A stretch of 64,000 bases of DNA from Varroa destructor (lineage: Eukaryota > Arthropoda > Arachnida > Mesostigmata > Varroidae): assembly GCF_002443255.2 (NCBI RefSeq), contig NW_019211455.1, positions 34,935,472-34,999,471 of the forward strand, read 5' to 3'. Position 1 is the stretch's first letter, and each line of letters opens with the position of its first letter. Shown here one piece after another: positions 1 to 39,678 of the stretch. Under the pieces are notes generated by a model that saw only the letters and a list, made by a program, of their open reading frames with translations, had not been told where the DNA came from and ran no database searches. The translations under genes were made by a program, and so were the position numbers.

Positions 1-263
1 GATTCGACAATGTACGAGAATCCCGACCGCACCGACAACAGAGATCGGATGGTCAGATCAGATCACATCCCACCACGGACAGACACATCGCAGAAGCGGA
101 CGGAGAAGAGACACCGGCGTTAGCGACAACTAAATACCACGACGATTGTAGTAATAGCATCTATTTGGATTCCAAACACACACTCTCAAGCATGCCTGTT
201 CCGATGGAACGTTCGCATACTTTGATTTACAGACAAACCACTAAGGGACCTCGTCAAAAATAA
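1..263 (+). CDS. Possible terminal coding exon of an unknown upstream gene (partial)
   Basis: The first 130 bases are clearly richer in G+C than the next kilobase, and all three plus frames stay open across them while the minus frames are broken. The frame starting at base 3 runs 86 codons to a TAA at 261-263. It has no ATG before base 192, so it would be the end of an exon entering from the left. The peptide is hydrophilic, rich in Arg, His, Thr and Ser, and matches nothing I know. It would lie opposite the Src gene, whose missing 3' exons must also be to the left. It may be chance in a G+C-rich patch. Confidence 0.25.
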   Translation, partial: FDNVRESRPHRQQRSDGQIRSHPTTDRHIAEADGEETPALATTKYHDDCSNSIYLDSKHTLSSMPVPMERSHTLIYRQTTKGPRQK

Positions 264-28727
<28,464 letters not shown>

Positions 28728-28894
28728 CGTGACAACGAAGAAGCAGTAGCGTCAATAGGAGCAACGCGTCAACCTCCTTCTCTTGCTTCTTCTTGGTGAA
28801 GTCAACGTATATGTGTATATTTTTATTATACTCTATGCTATTACTTATTGTTTCTGAGGAGGGGGGCAGACGCAACCACTTGCGTCGTTGCACA

Positions 28895-28930
28895 GTTGCC
28901 TGAAAATCGATTGTGTATTTTTTATATGCC
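28895..28930 (-). promoter_or_regulatory. Possible Src42A core promoter (TATA-like)
   Basis: On the minus strand TATAAAA lies at 28926-28920, and a TTCAGGC initiator-like sequence is about 20-25 bases downstream (near 28902). That would give a 5' UTR of about 175 nt before the ATG at 28727. The same TTTTCAG could instead be a 3' splice site for an upstream non-coding exon. Inference only. Confidence 0.3.
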
Positions 28931-29685
28931 TGCACCAGCCCTACCGCCAGTATGTAAGTAAACTAGTTAGAAGTAGCAACATTAGCGTAGTTGTGAAAAC
29001 AGCTAGATTGGTTGTGGCGATAAAATGGAGCGGCCTCTCTACTTCTCTTCTTACTGAACCGCACCCTATACAGGGGTACACAGTAGCTTAGGCGGAAGCA
29101 ATAGACATCGATGCTGTGCACAAGCGCTGGTCCGGACCCTTGTGATCGGCACCAGAAGCGTTTAGAACAGGAATTGACAGCAAATTCATGAGTGAAAATC
29201 TTCCTATGATAATCACAGACCTTAATTTTCTTCGATTGTTTTGCCAGCTAACAACACACGGTAAGGTTAATCCTAGAAGTACCAGCTGTGCTATTACTAT
29301 CACTGGTTGGCTGTACACATTCGAAAATCAAAAACTGGCACACACGAGCACGTAATTTTCGTATCCTGGGAGGCGAGAAAAGACAATTAGGAGCGGGAAA
29401 TAGGGGTTAGGAAAAGGGGCACGCACTAAATTTCACATTCACTGCCTTGTCTAGTAGTACTAGGTAATCTCGTCGCCACCTTTTACCGAGTTTTTTTCTA
29501 GCTTTATTAAACCGTATGCAGGAAAAAAACCAATTTGCAACGCCGCAGCTGAAGCGGAGGGCCCTAATTGTGGTCGATACAATGTTCTTCTTTCGCACTA
29601 CCACTCACTCTTCACGTCATCCACTCCATACAATACGATGAGAACCAGGCAGCCTTTCGTCGACGATGGCTGTGGTCTAAGCAGG

Positions 29686-29707
29686 TGTTGGAACATGTAT
29701 TCCAACA
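29686..29707. repeat. Small 8-bp hairpin
   Basis: TGTTGGAA and TTCCAACA around a 6-base CATGTA spacer, about 1 kb upstream of the Src start. Could be chance. Confidence 0.4.
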
Positions 29708-31579
29708 TTCATACACAACTTGAACCTACAATGCGGCTTTTTCTGCCGCTCAGCCACCCCCGGCCATCACAAATTCCACCAGTTGTGGTGGTTCTCCCGT
29801 TAGGCAGGTACAATATATAGAATATAGTAAGGTAAACGAAAATTTTGTTGACGGCTAGCCACAGTTGCAAACTCGCGTTGATTGGTAATGATTGTGCTAG
29901 CTGCTGCCCCTAAGCATCAGCCGCTAACTCATCGTTGTCGCTGCTGTAAGCCGTCGCACTGGTCCGGCCATCGCCCAGAGTTGCCTGAGTTCTTTTGAAA
30001 AATCCACCCGCTAGATCGGCTGTTTTTGGTTCGTACCACATGTGGCACTCACAGTACCACACATAAATGTGATGCGCGGCAATATCTAAGTCCCAAAATA
30101 GGCCGTCGAGAAATCAGAAGGAAAATTGAACCTAACAGGATCAACATTAGATTCGTTTGGCTCATCAAGGTTATGTCTGTTATATCTTCTGGCCTTTACC
30201 AATTACGTATCATGAAGATTCGAAAAAAATCCTCAAGCGGACTCAAAGGCATTCTATAGTAAGCATACTAAATGTAAAGCTTCCCGAAAGCCACTTTAAG
30301 AAATACTCGTAATATGCGAATCGCTTGTTGATTCCCGTGCATCCGAAGAAGTCCAGTAAAGGTATAAACCGTCTATTTCGTGGATAAGAAAGTCTATGAT
30401 CTCGTGTAAGACTACTTTAGACAATATCCTACTCGAGTCACTTTTGGTCACATTAATATCCATGGCTTGAGCATGACTGCACAATGCTTTGTTTGCCGAT
30501 AGAACAAGTTTTAGTTGATGACTAAGCCATTATGTTACCGCGGGAATTTCTAATCGATAATCGCTCAACTTTGGTTACAACATGTACGCCGATAAAATGC
30601 GATTTGAAGGCTGACTGAATTTATGTTAACCCGTCGAGTAAGACTGTCTGGAATGTTCATCGTATTGAGGTGAAAAGCTAAGGAAAAATAAGTTTTATTA
30701 TTATAAATTTTTTTAACTAATATGTTAATTTTAATAGAATACAGCTTTAGAATTCCTGCGATACGAGCATTACGGTGCAATAAAGGTCATGCTTAAATTT
30801 CAGACGTTAGAGTTGCCCAAAGTCTATTTTCACCTACCCCATCCTCCAAAGGCCGTCGTGAGTCAGAACATGCTTTTTTCCGATTCACGTCCCCTTTAAC
30901 AATCCATCCGGTTAATAATCTGCTGCACCGGTAGACGGTTTCGTGAAGTCCGGTACTCTAACCCGGTGTAATACGCATCTTCAAATATAGCGTCGGTGAT
31001 TTCATTTTCAAGCTCCTATCGCGTGTTTCTCCCTGAAGAAGCTTCACCCATATACGTGAGTGCTGACGCGCATGGCGGAAGTTCAGTGGACTATTGCGTA
31101 TGATACAATTCACAACGTCTTTTTTATTAGCGCCACATAATATAACACAATAGAATGAGCACCGTTGCGGATGTAGCAGTCACAACCAGGAAAGGCTGGA
31201 CTGAGAAGAGCTTCTCAAATTAATTTGCCTAACGACACAGCAGGCAGAAACTTCGTCATGTGGAGTACGCTTGCTAAATTCGTGCTATTTCCAGCTCAGT
31301 ACTACGCGGATAGTCAGCGATACTAGCAAGCACGATTTGGTTACGGAATATATTATATCGACGACAAAATCCTCCTGCAAATTAATCCTGTACTATCCCA
31401 GATTTCTTGAATCGATCAGCGTACATTTAGTATGTACGTATCTCCTCTTTCTCAAAAGAGTACACCTAGGTTTTGAACGAAGATTGCGCATATTATGGAG
31501 CTTGTGTATTATCTTGGAGCTATATCCGAAAAATATTCTGTGCACTTATGTAACGACCTACCAGACTGACAACAAAAAA

Positions 31580-31835
31580 GAGCGGCACTTAGCAATTACT
31601 TGAGCCGAACGTGCAGCAGCGGAACGTAGTGATCTACTCTATCAAAAACCAACGCGAAGTCAAAGCACCTAATATGCAGAGAGTATTATCACTACTTTCA
31701 AGGTCTAATGGTAAGCCTTTTTGAGAGTTTGTGACAAGTAGCCCCCTCTTCTGAAGCCGTGGTGTCGTGACTCTAGCATATTGTTTGACAAGACAAAACG
31801 ACACATTATATTTACAATTATCTGCCCATTGTAAG
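31580..31835 (-). pseudogene. LINE reverse-transcriptase fossil
   Basis: Minus-strand translation shows two adjacent non-LTR RT blocks: SNNMLESRHHGFRRGGYLSQ (the HGFR block before the first catalytic motif) and, after a frame change, CFDFALVFDRVDHYVPLL, which matches the motif A region with its catalytic Asp (usual form FDFxKAFDxVDHxxLL). Stops and a frameshift between them show that it is dead. Upstream and downstream RT parts, including the FADD motif, were not recognisable. The clade (CR1, Jockey or similar) cannot be set from this much. Confidence 0.6.
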
Positions 31836-33467
31836 GCATCTTATACACCTTTGCACTACCACTCTTTTCGAGGACGGGATCCCTTTTTTACAAATACTAC
31901 CTAATATAATTGACTTTTTAGACTGTGAGGAAACCGCTGCATATTTGAAACAGCGAGTAAAGTTCATAGATAAAGAGACTGTGAGAGTATCAGGCACTCT
32001 TTTGAAGCAGATTTGCTACAAATGATCCGAGATGAGGCTGCATTTACGCTGTATTCTACGTATTTTAGCAGGTTACTTGCGGGGTAAACTCAATACCGTT
32101 TGGGCAGGTGTCCGCCCACGACAGATCGCAAGTGATTCCTCTTAGCTGAAAATAGACACTTTTAAGATTTTTTGATGACACGTTAGCCTTGTCTGGATGT
32201 CATATATTGTCAGTCACCTGATTATGACACGTTAAATTAACCATGTCTTCTGAGATTGTCAGACGTTATCTTGCGTAGCGTTAGAAACTTGATGTGTCGC
32301 TGGCACTAGTTTTTCTGAAGTTTTCGGCATCTAGAGAACGCAGAAGTTAAATAAAGTGCAAGGCGGTGTTGTGATCCCGACAAGTCGTTAGCCTTGAACC
32401 AAATGCCACATGAGTACTAAATTCAAAGGAGTTAACAAGGTAGATGCAACAATTAGTTTAACGAAAATATTCACTAAAAATCGTATTGGTCTTTAGTAGT
32501 ATCGAGAGCATCATGTTGAAACCATATAGTACGAATAGGATTTTGGAGGTGTATATATTAACGTTAGTGAGAGACCAAGTGGCTGGCGACTATTCAGAAA
32601 AGACGATCAGGTTTGACTGTTTAGACCATGCTGCTAAATGCTTCTGGACTTTTCCTCTGAAGTTTTTTGAGATGAAAACCTTATGAAACAAGCCCATGAC
32701 GACCACAGTTTCATAATAGAAGGTTATATGTTGTGAGATCGGTGAGGTCCAACCAAACTACGATAAATTGTTATTCAAACTTTCATTAAAAGAACGCAAA
32801 TATGTCGGCGAAACCCAGAAACTTTTACTAAATGTGTTGTTTGATTTGTAATTCTCGCTTGTCTATTGTGTGATAGAAGTAAACATTAGACAATTATCAA
32901 GTTTCACTGGATTTCGAAAAAAACCTATATTTTATTTGGAATGTTCTGCAGGATACCGTTGCCGGCACAACGTAACCTGTCTTTGGAAAGTACAGAATAA
33001 GCGCTGAAAAGGTAACGCTGATCGAAGTGAGGCTAGTTTTGTTTATGGAGTATGTGTAATCCAAGTTGATACATTTTTCGAAAAATCAAGAACTTCATTT
33101 GAAGCGAGTAAAACGAGAAATCATAAGCCATTGTATTCTATTTGAACTAATAATGCCGAAATGGCTTAGTAACAACAGACAAATAATTATAAAAATATAA
33201 AAAGAATACAAATAAATATACTGCTAGATCAGCTCGTGTACAGTATTTTATAGCTGCCTGCTCATTCATTTATGTCACACTCAGCCTAACATAAACTATA
33301 ACACTTCTCAGGTTCCAGACATCCAGCTTTACCTGTCGTGTTTTCTTATTTGGAACTGTGGCAGTCTTGTTTTTCATTACTTTGTATCATTTTATTTCAT
33401 TACTCTGTAATATTAAATACTTTAATTGGTGATACACCTAGTACTTATTTCATAGCTTTCGTAGAAG

Positions 33468-33600
33468 TGCCCGTTATGGTGCAGTGGCAAAATCTACCGA
33501 ACTGAAGGCCGAATTCGAATCTTACGATAGATATGTTTGCTTCGGGTTGAAGGTCAGCTACTTGATGCAATGTTAGCACAGCATAAAGCGTAAAATTTAT
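33468..33600 (+). repeat. tRNA-derived SINE copy E
   Basis: Plus strand. A-box-like TTATGGTGCAGTGGC, B-box-like GGCCGAATTCGAATCTTACG, then GATAGATATGTTTGCTTCGG and a tail GCGTAAAATTTATA that aligns with GACGTAAAATTC of copies B and C. Confidence 0.55.
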
Positions 33601-36600
33601 ACTAATTATTTATTAGAGCTTCAAATTGTTAGCGGAATTCAGTAATAAGATAATTTGTTAACGACTGAGCCCTGCAAGATAGCCTATTGTAACTGTATTT
33701 TGATACAACGTTATTTGTTAAGGTTACACGTTCCCGACCATTTTTAAAATAGAGTTTACGCAGCGGTTTAGTAATAGTCTCGGCTACATTTGCCGGACAT
33801 GTTAGTGTTTACTTATTGGTAACACAACAACGGAGCAATGACTCCGTTGGAAGGGGACCAACTATCAGTTGGCCTGTGAAAGAATACTTATCCGTACTTT
33901 TCGGTAATTTTAGTCAGAGATGGCTACTGTATATCTTTTTTGGTACAAAAGAATACTTTATAAAGTAATATTCTAAATTATTCAGAATGTTTTTCTGCTA
34001 AACAGAGTCTGTGATCATTACTTTTCTTGTAAAAATTATTGAAAAAAGTTACGCTTTTTTTCGATAGATATTACGGTAAAAGGGGGTGATTGCGCCGATT
34101 GAGGAACATAGAGGAGGTGGTTAAAGGTTTATGCAGCCTCAAATCTGGATACTAGGCGCGTTATGCGGATTTCATCTGCGGTCAATTGTATGCGAAAAAT
34201 GGATCTCTTCTGCAATAACTCATTTTCTATAATGCTTCATGCCGCGGTGCTCTAACAGCACCGTTACAGCCACTCGTTTATTCCTTTCTGAGTTCTCACG
34301 TTGCAATTGTTCTCTACTTCTGTGTTGGAACCGAGTAGTTTTTTGGGCATTTTTTTGGCATTCTCTTGTAGTTTTTTGGGACAGCGATCTTCTTTACCCC
34401 TTTTGTTTGTTGAATGTTTTGTGTAAATCGAGACCACCAGTATTATGTAGAGTTGTTTAATATTGGCACTTTAACTATTATTACTTCATAAAATTTATAC
34501 CTCAAGATGTTCATTCCTTTCTGCCTGTAGTTGGGGCTGAATGCTTTTATTTCCTTCCTACAAAAAAGTACAGGATACTTTACTACTTATGCCCTTTACG
34601 GGTAAGGCTAGTGTAATACTTAGGCAAACAAGTCTATATAACAACGAATTAACAACGAACAGCGTATTTTACTTTTAATCTATAGTCTCGATCGAATTTT
34701 CAGGGTGTTATTACTTAGTGTATATGTATAATGTATATGTATCAATCTTATGCAATTGCCTATTTTCTTGCGAAACTACCGAAAGTTAAGGTAAGTGTCG
34801 CTTAATAGAGCAGAGTTACGGCTGTAGTATCTGTCCAATTTTATTTTCTGTAATATAATAATAGTTGACAGTAACCATAGTTTGCGATGAAGGCTAGTGA
34901 TACCGCTAATAATTTAGAATGGCTATGACAGGAAATGTAAACGATGTGTTGAAATAGCGGGAACAATACTATTTTCTTGTGCATCTGTATGCATTAATTT
35001 TATATACTACTCGTTTACACGTATAAAAACTCAGTTCGAAAGCAAAACGGTTTTGACAAGGAGCTAGGTTTGATTTCAAACAGACATCCAAAGTGTGAAT
35101 AACCAAAAAAAACCATAAACAATTAATGGACGAAAGTTGGTAAATAATTACATTCCGCAACTATAAGCTAATTGAGCGTCATCAGTTAATCATAACTTTA
35201 GAAGCACACATAGTTTATTAATAAAAATAAACGTTCAGTGATTATGCCTGAAGTGACAGTTCTGCTGGAAGTAGTCAAAAGGTTTCGGGCAAAATTAGTG
35301 ACATTTCGTTACTAATAAGACAATTTTAAAAGTGAAGATTAAAAGTTGATTTTGCGTTAAAACACCAAAAAAAGTACGACTCACTGTAACCGGAAAGTTA
35401 CAGCATAGACGATGCGATCTATGTCGGCGCATTCTAGGACTCCCTAAAGCACAAGAAAATTGTAAAGAAACACCGAAATTTAAGAAGAAAAGCACAAACA
35501 TGAATTTCTGAAAAAATTAAGTTCAGGGCAAATGGAAACGTGTGGTATACATCGAGCTAACAAGAAAAAGTTTTTTAGATCTGCCAATTTTCGGATGCAC
35601 CTTCCGTGTGCCAATTTGTTTCAAAGAGAGAGATCATATGATAAATGTTAGTCATTGAGAATCAGGTACTTTTATAGCTTGAAGATTAGTATAACAGTTA
35701 TAAAGATGTTAAGTAGTCTAGAGCTGGAGTTTGCGCACCTTAAATCAATTACTTTTTTTGTTGGCTGTATGTATTCAAACATTACCATGCTGCAACCTAT
35801 TGCTAAAACAAATTGAACCGGTCATAAGGCAATTGCAAATCCTGCGTAATTGCTCGAAAAGTAAAGAACTAGAAAATTTTTTGTTATATCCTACAATGGC
35901 TCGTACCATGAGAATGCCGGTTCTATATCTGGCAACATTCAGGGGATCCAGACTCCTTGCATAAATAACACCAATTCTAGTCAGTAACGTCAAACCTATC
36001 GAAGCTAGCGTCTCATTTTATCCAATGTGATTTTCCTTAATCCAGTAGTCCAAGACATTTTTTACTTGCCGAATTCAATCCTTGATAAGTCTCGGTTTAA
36101 CCCCTGCATTTACCGCCACGTACCCAGGAAATGCTATACATGCGTGGCATTTGCTTTAGCCCATGTAACTGTTGGAATCGCTCTCCATAGAGAAAGTTAG
36201 AACTAAGTGCGAGTATTGTGGCATCGAAACGGTCTGCTTGGTATATAGGGGCCATCTTTTGGCCGATGGGATTGCACGTAAATAAATGTTTATTGTAATA
36301 TGTCTCTTCATTTAATGCGTTAATTTGCAGTTCGGGAATCTTGTCTCACCTAAAACAGTATTGTTGCTCTGTTTAACTTCCCTTAGTTATTACATTTTGT
36401 CTGCTTATTTCAAAGATTGAGAAATCTGATGAATCTATATGATATTAAATTTATACAATAACTACGGCGTGCTGCATACATGAACCTACAAGTTAGCTTA
36501 AACTAACGCAGCGAGCAACTTCATATGATTAAACTTTTAAATATACTGTACGAACTCAAAATACGTAATTACTCACTTAGGTGTTTTAAGATGAGTCTTG

Positions 36601-37187
36601 CGCCAAAAGCATCATTTTTCAGTGACCTTTAGTTCATATACTGATACAGTCATATCAGCTACAATTGCTACAGATTTTGAGATCTAGAGACATATTTTTC
36701 TCTATAGGAAGGACTTGTACCTCAAGTCAGTTCAACTCAATAGATCTTGTTTTAAGCAACTTCATACTGGCTCCCAAATTAATATCTTTTTAAAGCTAAT
36801 TTCAGTTTTTTGATAGTTTTGGCTAATGGTTGGCTATAAATATTAGTGAGTGTAACCATTGTTGAACATGGGTTATGATTGCACTCAGTAGCTCTTTTCA
36901 TAGCTAAACGTAATAGTAGATTTCTCCACTAAACTTAGGGATACCGAATGCTGCCTAGGCTTAATCTCAGCGCAGACACAAATTGCTTCGCGTGGAAAGC
37001 CAGTCGTACGAAGCATTGTTTAATGGCTTAAATACCAAACGTAAAACTCGGAAGGTGAAGTAGAATTAAACGCAATAATAATGAATATTGAAAAATTTAC
37101 CTGTATAATTTATTTCAAATTATCTGAATGGCAAAAAATGTCTTTTAACAATTTACTTGTCTGCTTTCCAAAGAAATTCTATGTATA

Positions 37188-37252
37188 GGTATAGAGAGAG
37201 AGAGAATTACGGAGAGAGGTAGAAGTTGAAGAAGGAGATAAAAAAGAGAGCT
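37188..37252 (+). repeat. GA-rich low-complexity tract
   Basis: A purine-rich stretch containing (GA)7-like and GAGAG runs, mixed with AAGAAGGAG. Simple-sequence DNA. Confidence 0.6.
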
Positions 37253-39251
37253 AATACTAAGTAATACTATACAATTATGGATTTTGTCAACAAGCACCTA
37301 GAGTATCCTCCATTATTTACCCTGTTTTTTAAATAATATGATGGTACCTTCTTGAGACACGATTGTTTCAAGATCACGTAACGTATACGAGAGCAACACA
37401 GTTACACGCTTCTTTGAACCATCGGTAATATAGTTATCGTTAAACAAAAAGATTGGTAAATTGTAGAATACGGCTTTTATATAATTAAGATCCAGTTCAA
37501 TGCGAGTCGTTGTTGATGACAGGCATCGGCATTACACAAATGGACGACTGGAATTACTGTAAGGCGGCTAAGTTGTTATGGTACACATAGAAACCAGGCG
37601 TCCGCAGGAGTTTGTGGAAAATGAGTGAGGAGGGAAGGGAAAGGGAGTAAGAACTATAAGTCGCGCCGAGGCAGAGTTGTTGGCGTATCGCTTGAGCGGA
37701 TAGAAAAGGAGAGAGGCCCTCAGCAAAATGTTGGCAGAAGGGTAGCTAGCTAGTTGGCGAAACCTCAACGGTTGTGTGAGTGATACCAGGTCGCGCATGC
37801 GTGCACACTCCAAGAAAGCAGCCAGGCATCAATGGCTGGCTTAAAGGTCTGCTGAATACCTCAGTGCAGGCCTTATTCTTTTCCTCGTTTTGGTCCTTGC
37901 CTTAGTTAAAAAGACAGTAAACAAGGAGGTGAAGCAATAGAAAAACAGACCTGTCGTTTTAACAATAACTATTGCATGGGCATATCACAAGAAATCTGCG
38001 CCAAACCCCACATCAAGAGCGTAACAGGGATCTAGTGGTATGGCGCAACGCGTGGTGTAAATAATACGAATAGATTGCTTTGTCGCAGCACTACGTAACC
38101 GTCAACAGGTACGCACTCCTGAGTAAAGAAACCTTTGCTTTATAGGGCTCTGGGTGACGTTGACAACAAAGTGAATTCTTAACGAAGTAATAAGTGCTCT
38201 GCCAGACGAACGGATCTATTTCAACGCAATAATATTCCTTTACGTATATTGTGCCCTACGTCGAAGTAAACGCAGCTGAGGGACACGAGGCGGTACATCG
38301 AATCAGTTACTTGAAGCTCGCAAGTAGTTTTAGGACTGGAGCTTGTGAAAGTCAAAAATGTGGTGTAAGAGACATGTTTACAATGCCAAATGTACGGCCC
38401 ACAGTTGCTTTGCGAATAACTGGACGTGCTAAAATCCGCTTCGTTATGTGAAAAAGTACTGACCTAAAGTTGATTACTACCGTGTTCAACACTTCCTATC
38501 TGCTTTTTTTGTCACTCACAAATTAAATAAACATTGATGGCTCAGGTATCTCCATATTCAGAGCCTGTCCGAAAAAAGTAAATAAAGCCAACTTAAACAT
38601 CTTGCTTTCCTATTGCACTGTTGGAAGAGCTAAAAAGGACGAAACACAAAGCTTGGAAAAGAAGATTCTTAGCAAAAGTAGCACAATCTCAACGGTGACT
38701 CCCGTCGTCGTACGATCTGCCACCGCTTGGTAACTTGGATAAATGTACCGCTGTATCAATCTTTAAACACACAACTCCAGTACTACCGCGACCATCCTAA
38801 AAATTATGACTACTGAAACAAAGATAGCGACAATAGCAAAGTATTCAACAGCTGCTAATACTGCTATATTTATTCATTTAATTAACACATTTCGAGGTTG
38901 TGATAATGTGAAATCTTGTGATGTACCTGCTTCGACTCCAGGTTATGATAATCATCGCATGCAGAAAACGATATCTATCCACCGCCAGAATAACACTAAT
39001 AATACGGCGTGTTATTGTGATGATAACTAGATTAAAAATGGTATTCATGAAAGCATCATCAAACTTGACTAGAGACGAGCTATACGGGTAACCTAACGCG
39101 CCTACTGAATATTTGACGTGACTGAATTTTAATCCGTGCGTCGGCCGTTGGCCGGTCAATGGGTTCCTCGGGCAGCCTTACACAATTGGGCTGTGCCAAA
39201 AGCAGCTGACATCTTTTGGCGTACGTTTTGCTTCCGATTTACGTACGTTTG

Positions 39252-39280
39252 TATAAAAGTGGCATAGCCTTCATTATTTC
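39252..39280 (+). promoter_or_regulatory. Likely Shaw core promoter
   Basis: TATAAAAG at 39252-39259 with TTCATT initiator-like sequence near 39270-39275, about 105 bases upstream of the start codon. This agrees with a short 5' UTR leading directly into the first coding exon. Prediction from sequence only. Confidence 0.45.
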
Positions 39281-39378
39281 TAAACCCTAACATCAACCAA
39301 TCTAAAACCAGCCAGTACAGCTAATCGTACGCATGTAGATTTGGAAGGGCGCGTTTGTGTTATTGTCAAATCTGCGCG

Positions 39379-39678
39379 ATGCATGCGGCCCGTGGACTCG
39401 TTGACGCGGAAAACCGCGTTGTTCTTAACGTTGGTGGTATTCGATTCGAGACTTATAAACAAACTTTAAAGAAGATTCCTGCCACGCGCCTATCGCGTCT
39501 CACAGAGGCACTCGCCAACTATGATCCATTACTTAATGAATTCTTTTTTGATCGACATCCGGGAGTATTTGCACAAATTCTGAACTACTACCGTACCGGG
39601 AAGCTACATTACCCCACAAACGTCTGCGGTCCACTGTTCGAAGATGAACTCGAATACTGGGGTCTTGATCCAAATCAG
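39379..39678 (+). CDS. Shaw: Shaw coding exon 1: T1 tetramerisation domain
   Basis: Encodes residues 1-100, starting [20 protein letters not shown] and ending GLDPNQ at a GTCAGT donor in phase 0. The frame is also open a little upstream without an ATG, so 39379 is the natural start. T1 landmarks include [14 protein letters not shown] and [12 protein letters not shown]1 drives subfamily-specific tetramer assembly; the zinc site is completed only by the next exon. Confidence 0.95.

Larger units (their letters stand above)
28931..39240. other. Divergent intergenic region between Src42A and Shaw
   Basis: About 10.3 kb between two divergently transcribed genes. It has a G+C-richer zone near 29.0-30.0 kb just upstream of Src, a LINE RT fossil (31.6-31.8 kb), a SINE (33.5 kb) and a purine-rich low-complexity patch (37.2 kb). 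No host coding exon recognised. Confidence 0.6.

Noticed and set aside
31271..31603. A 110-codon plus-strand gene
   Set aside because: Composition is as expected from AT-rich DNA, and the LINE fossil next to it is on the other strand.
39355..39378. A TTG start extending Shaw by eight residues
   Set aside because: Animal genes start at ATG, and the ATG at 39379 matches the normal distance to the conserved NVGG motif.
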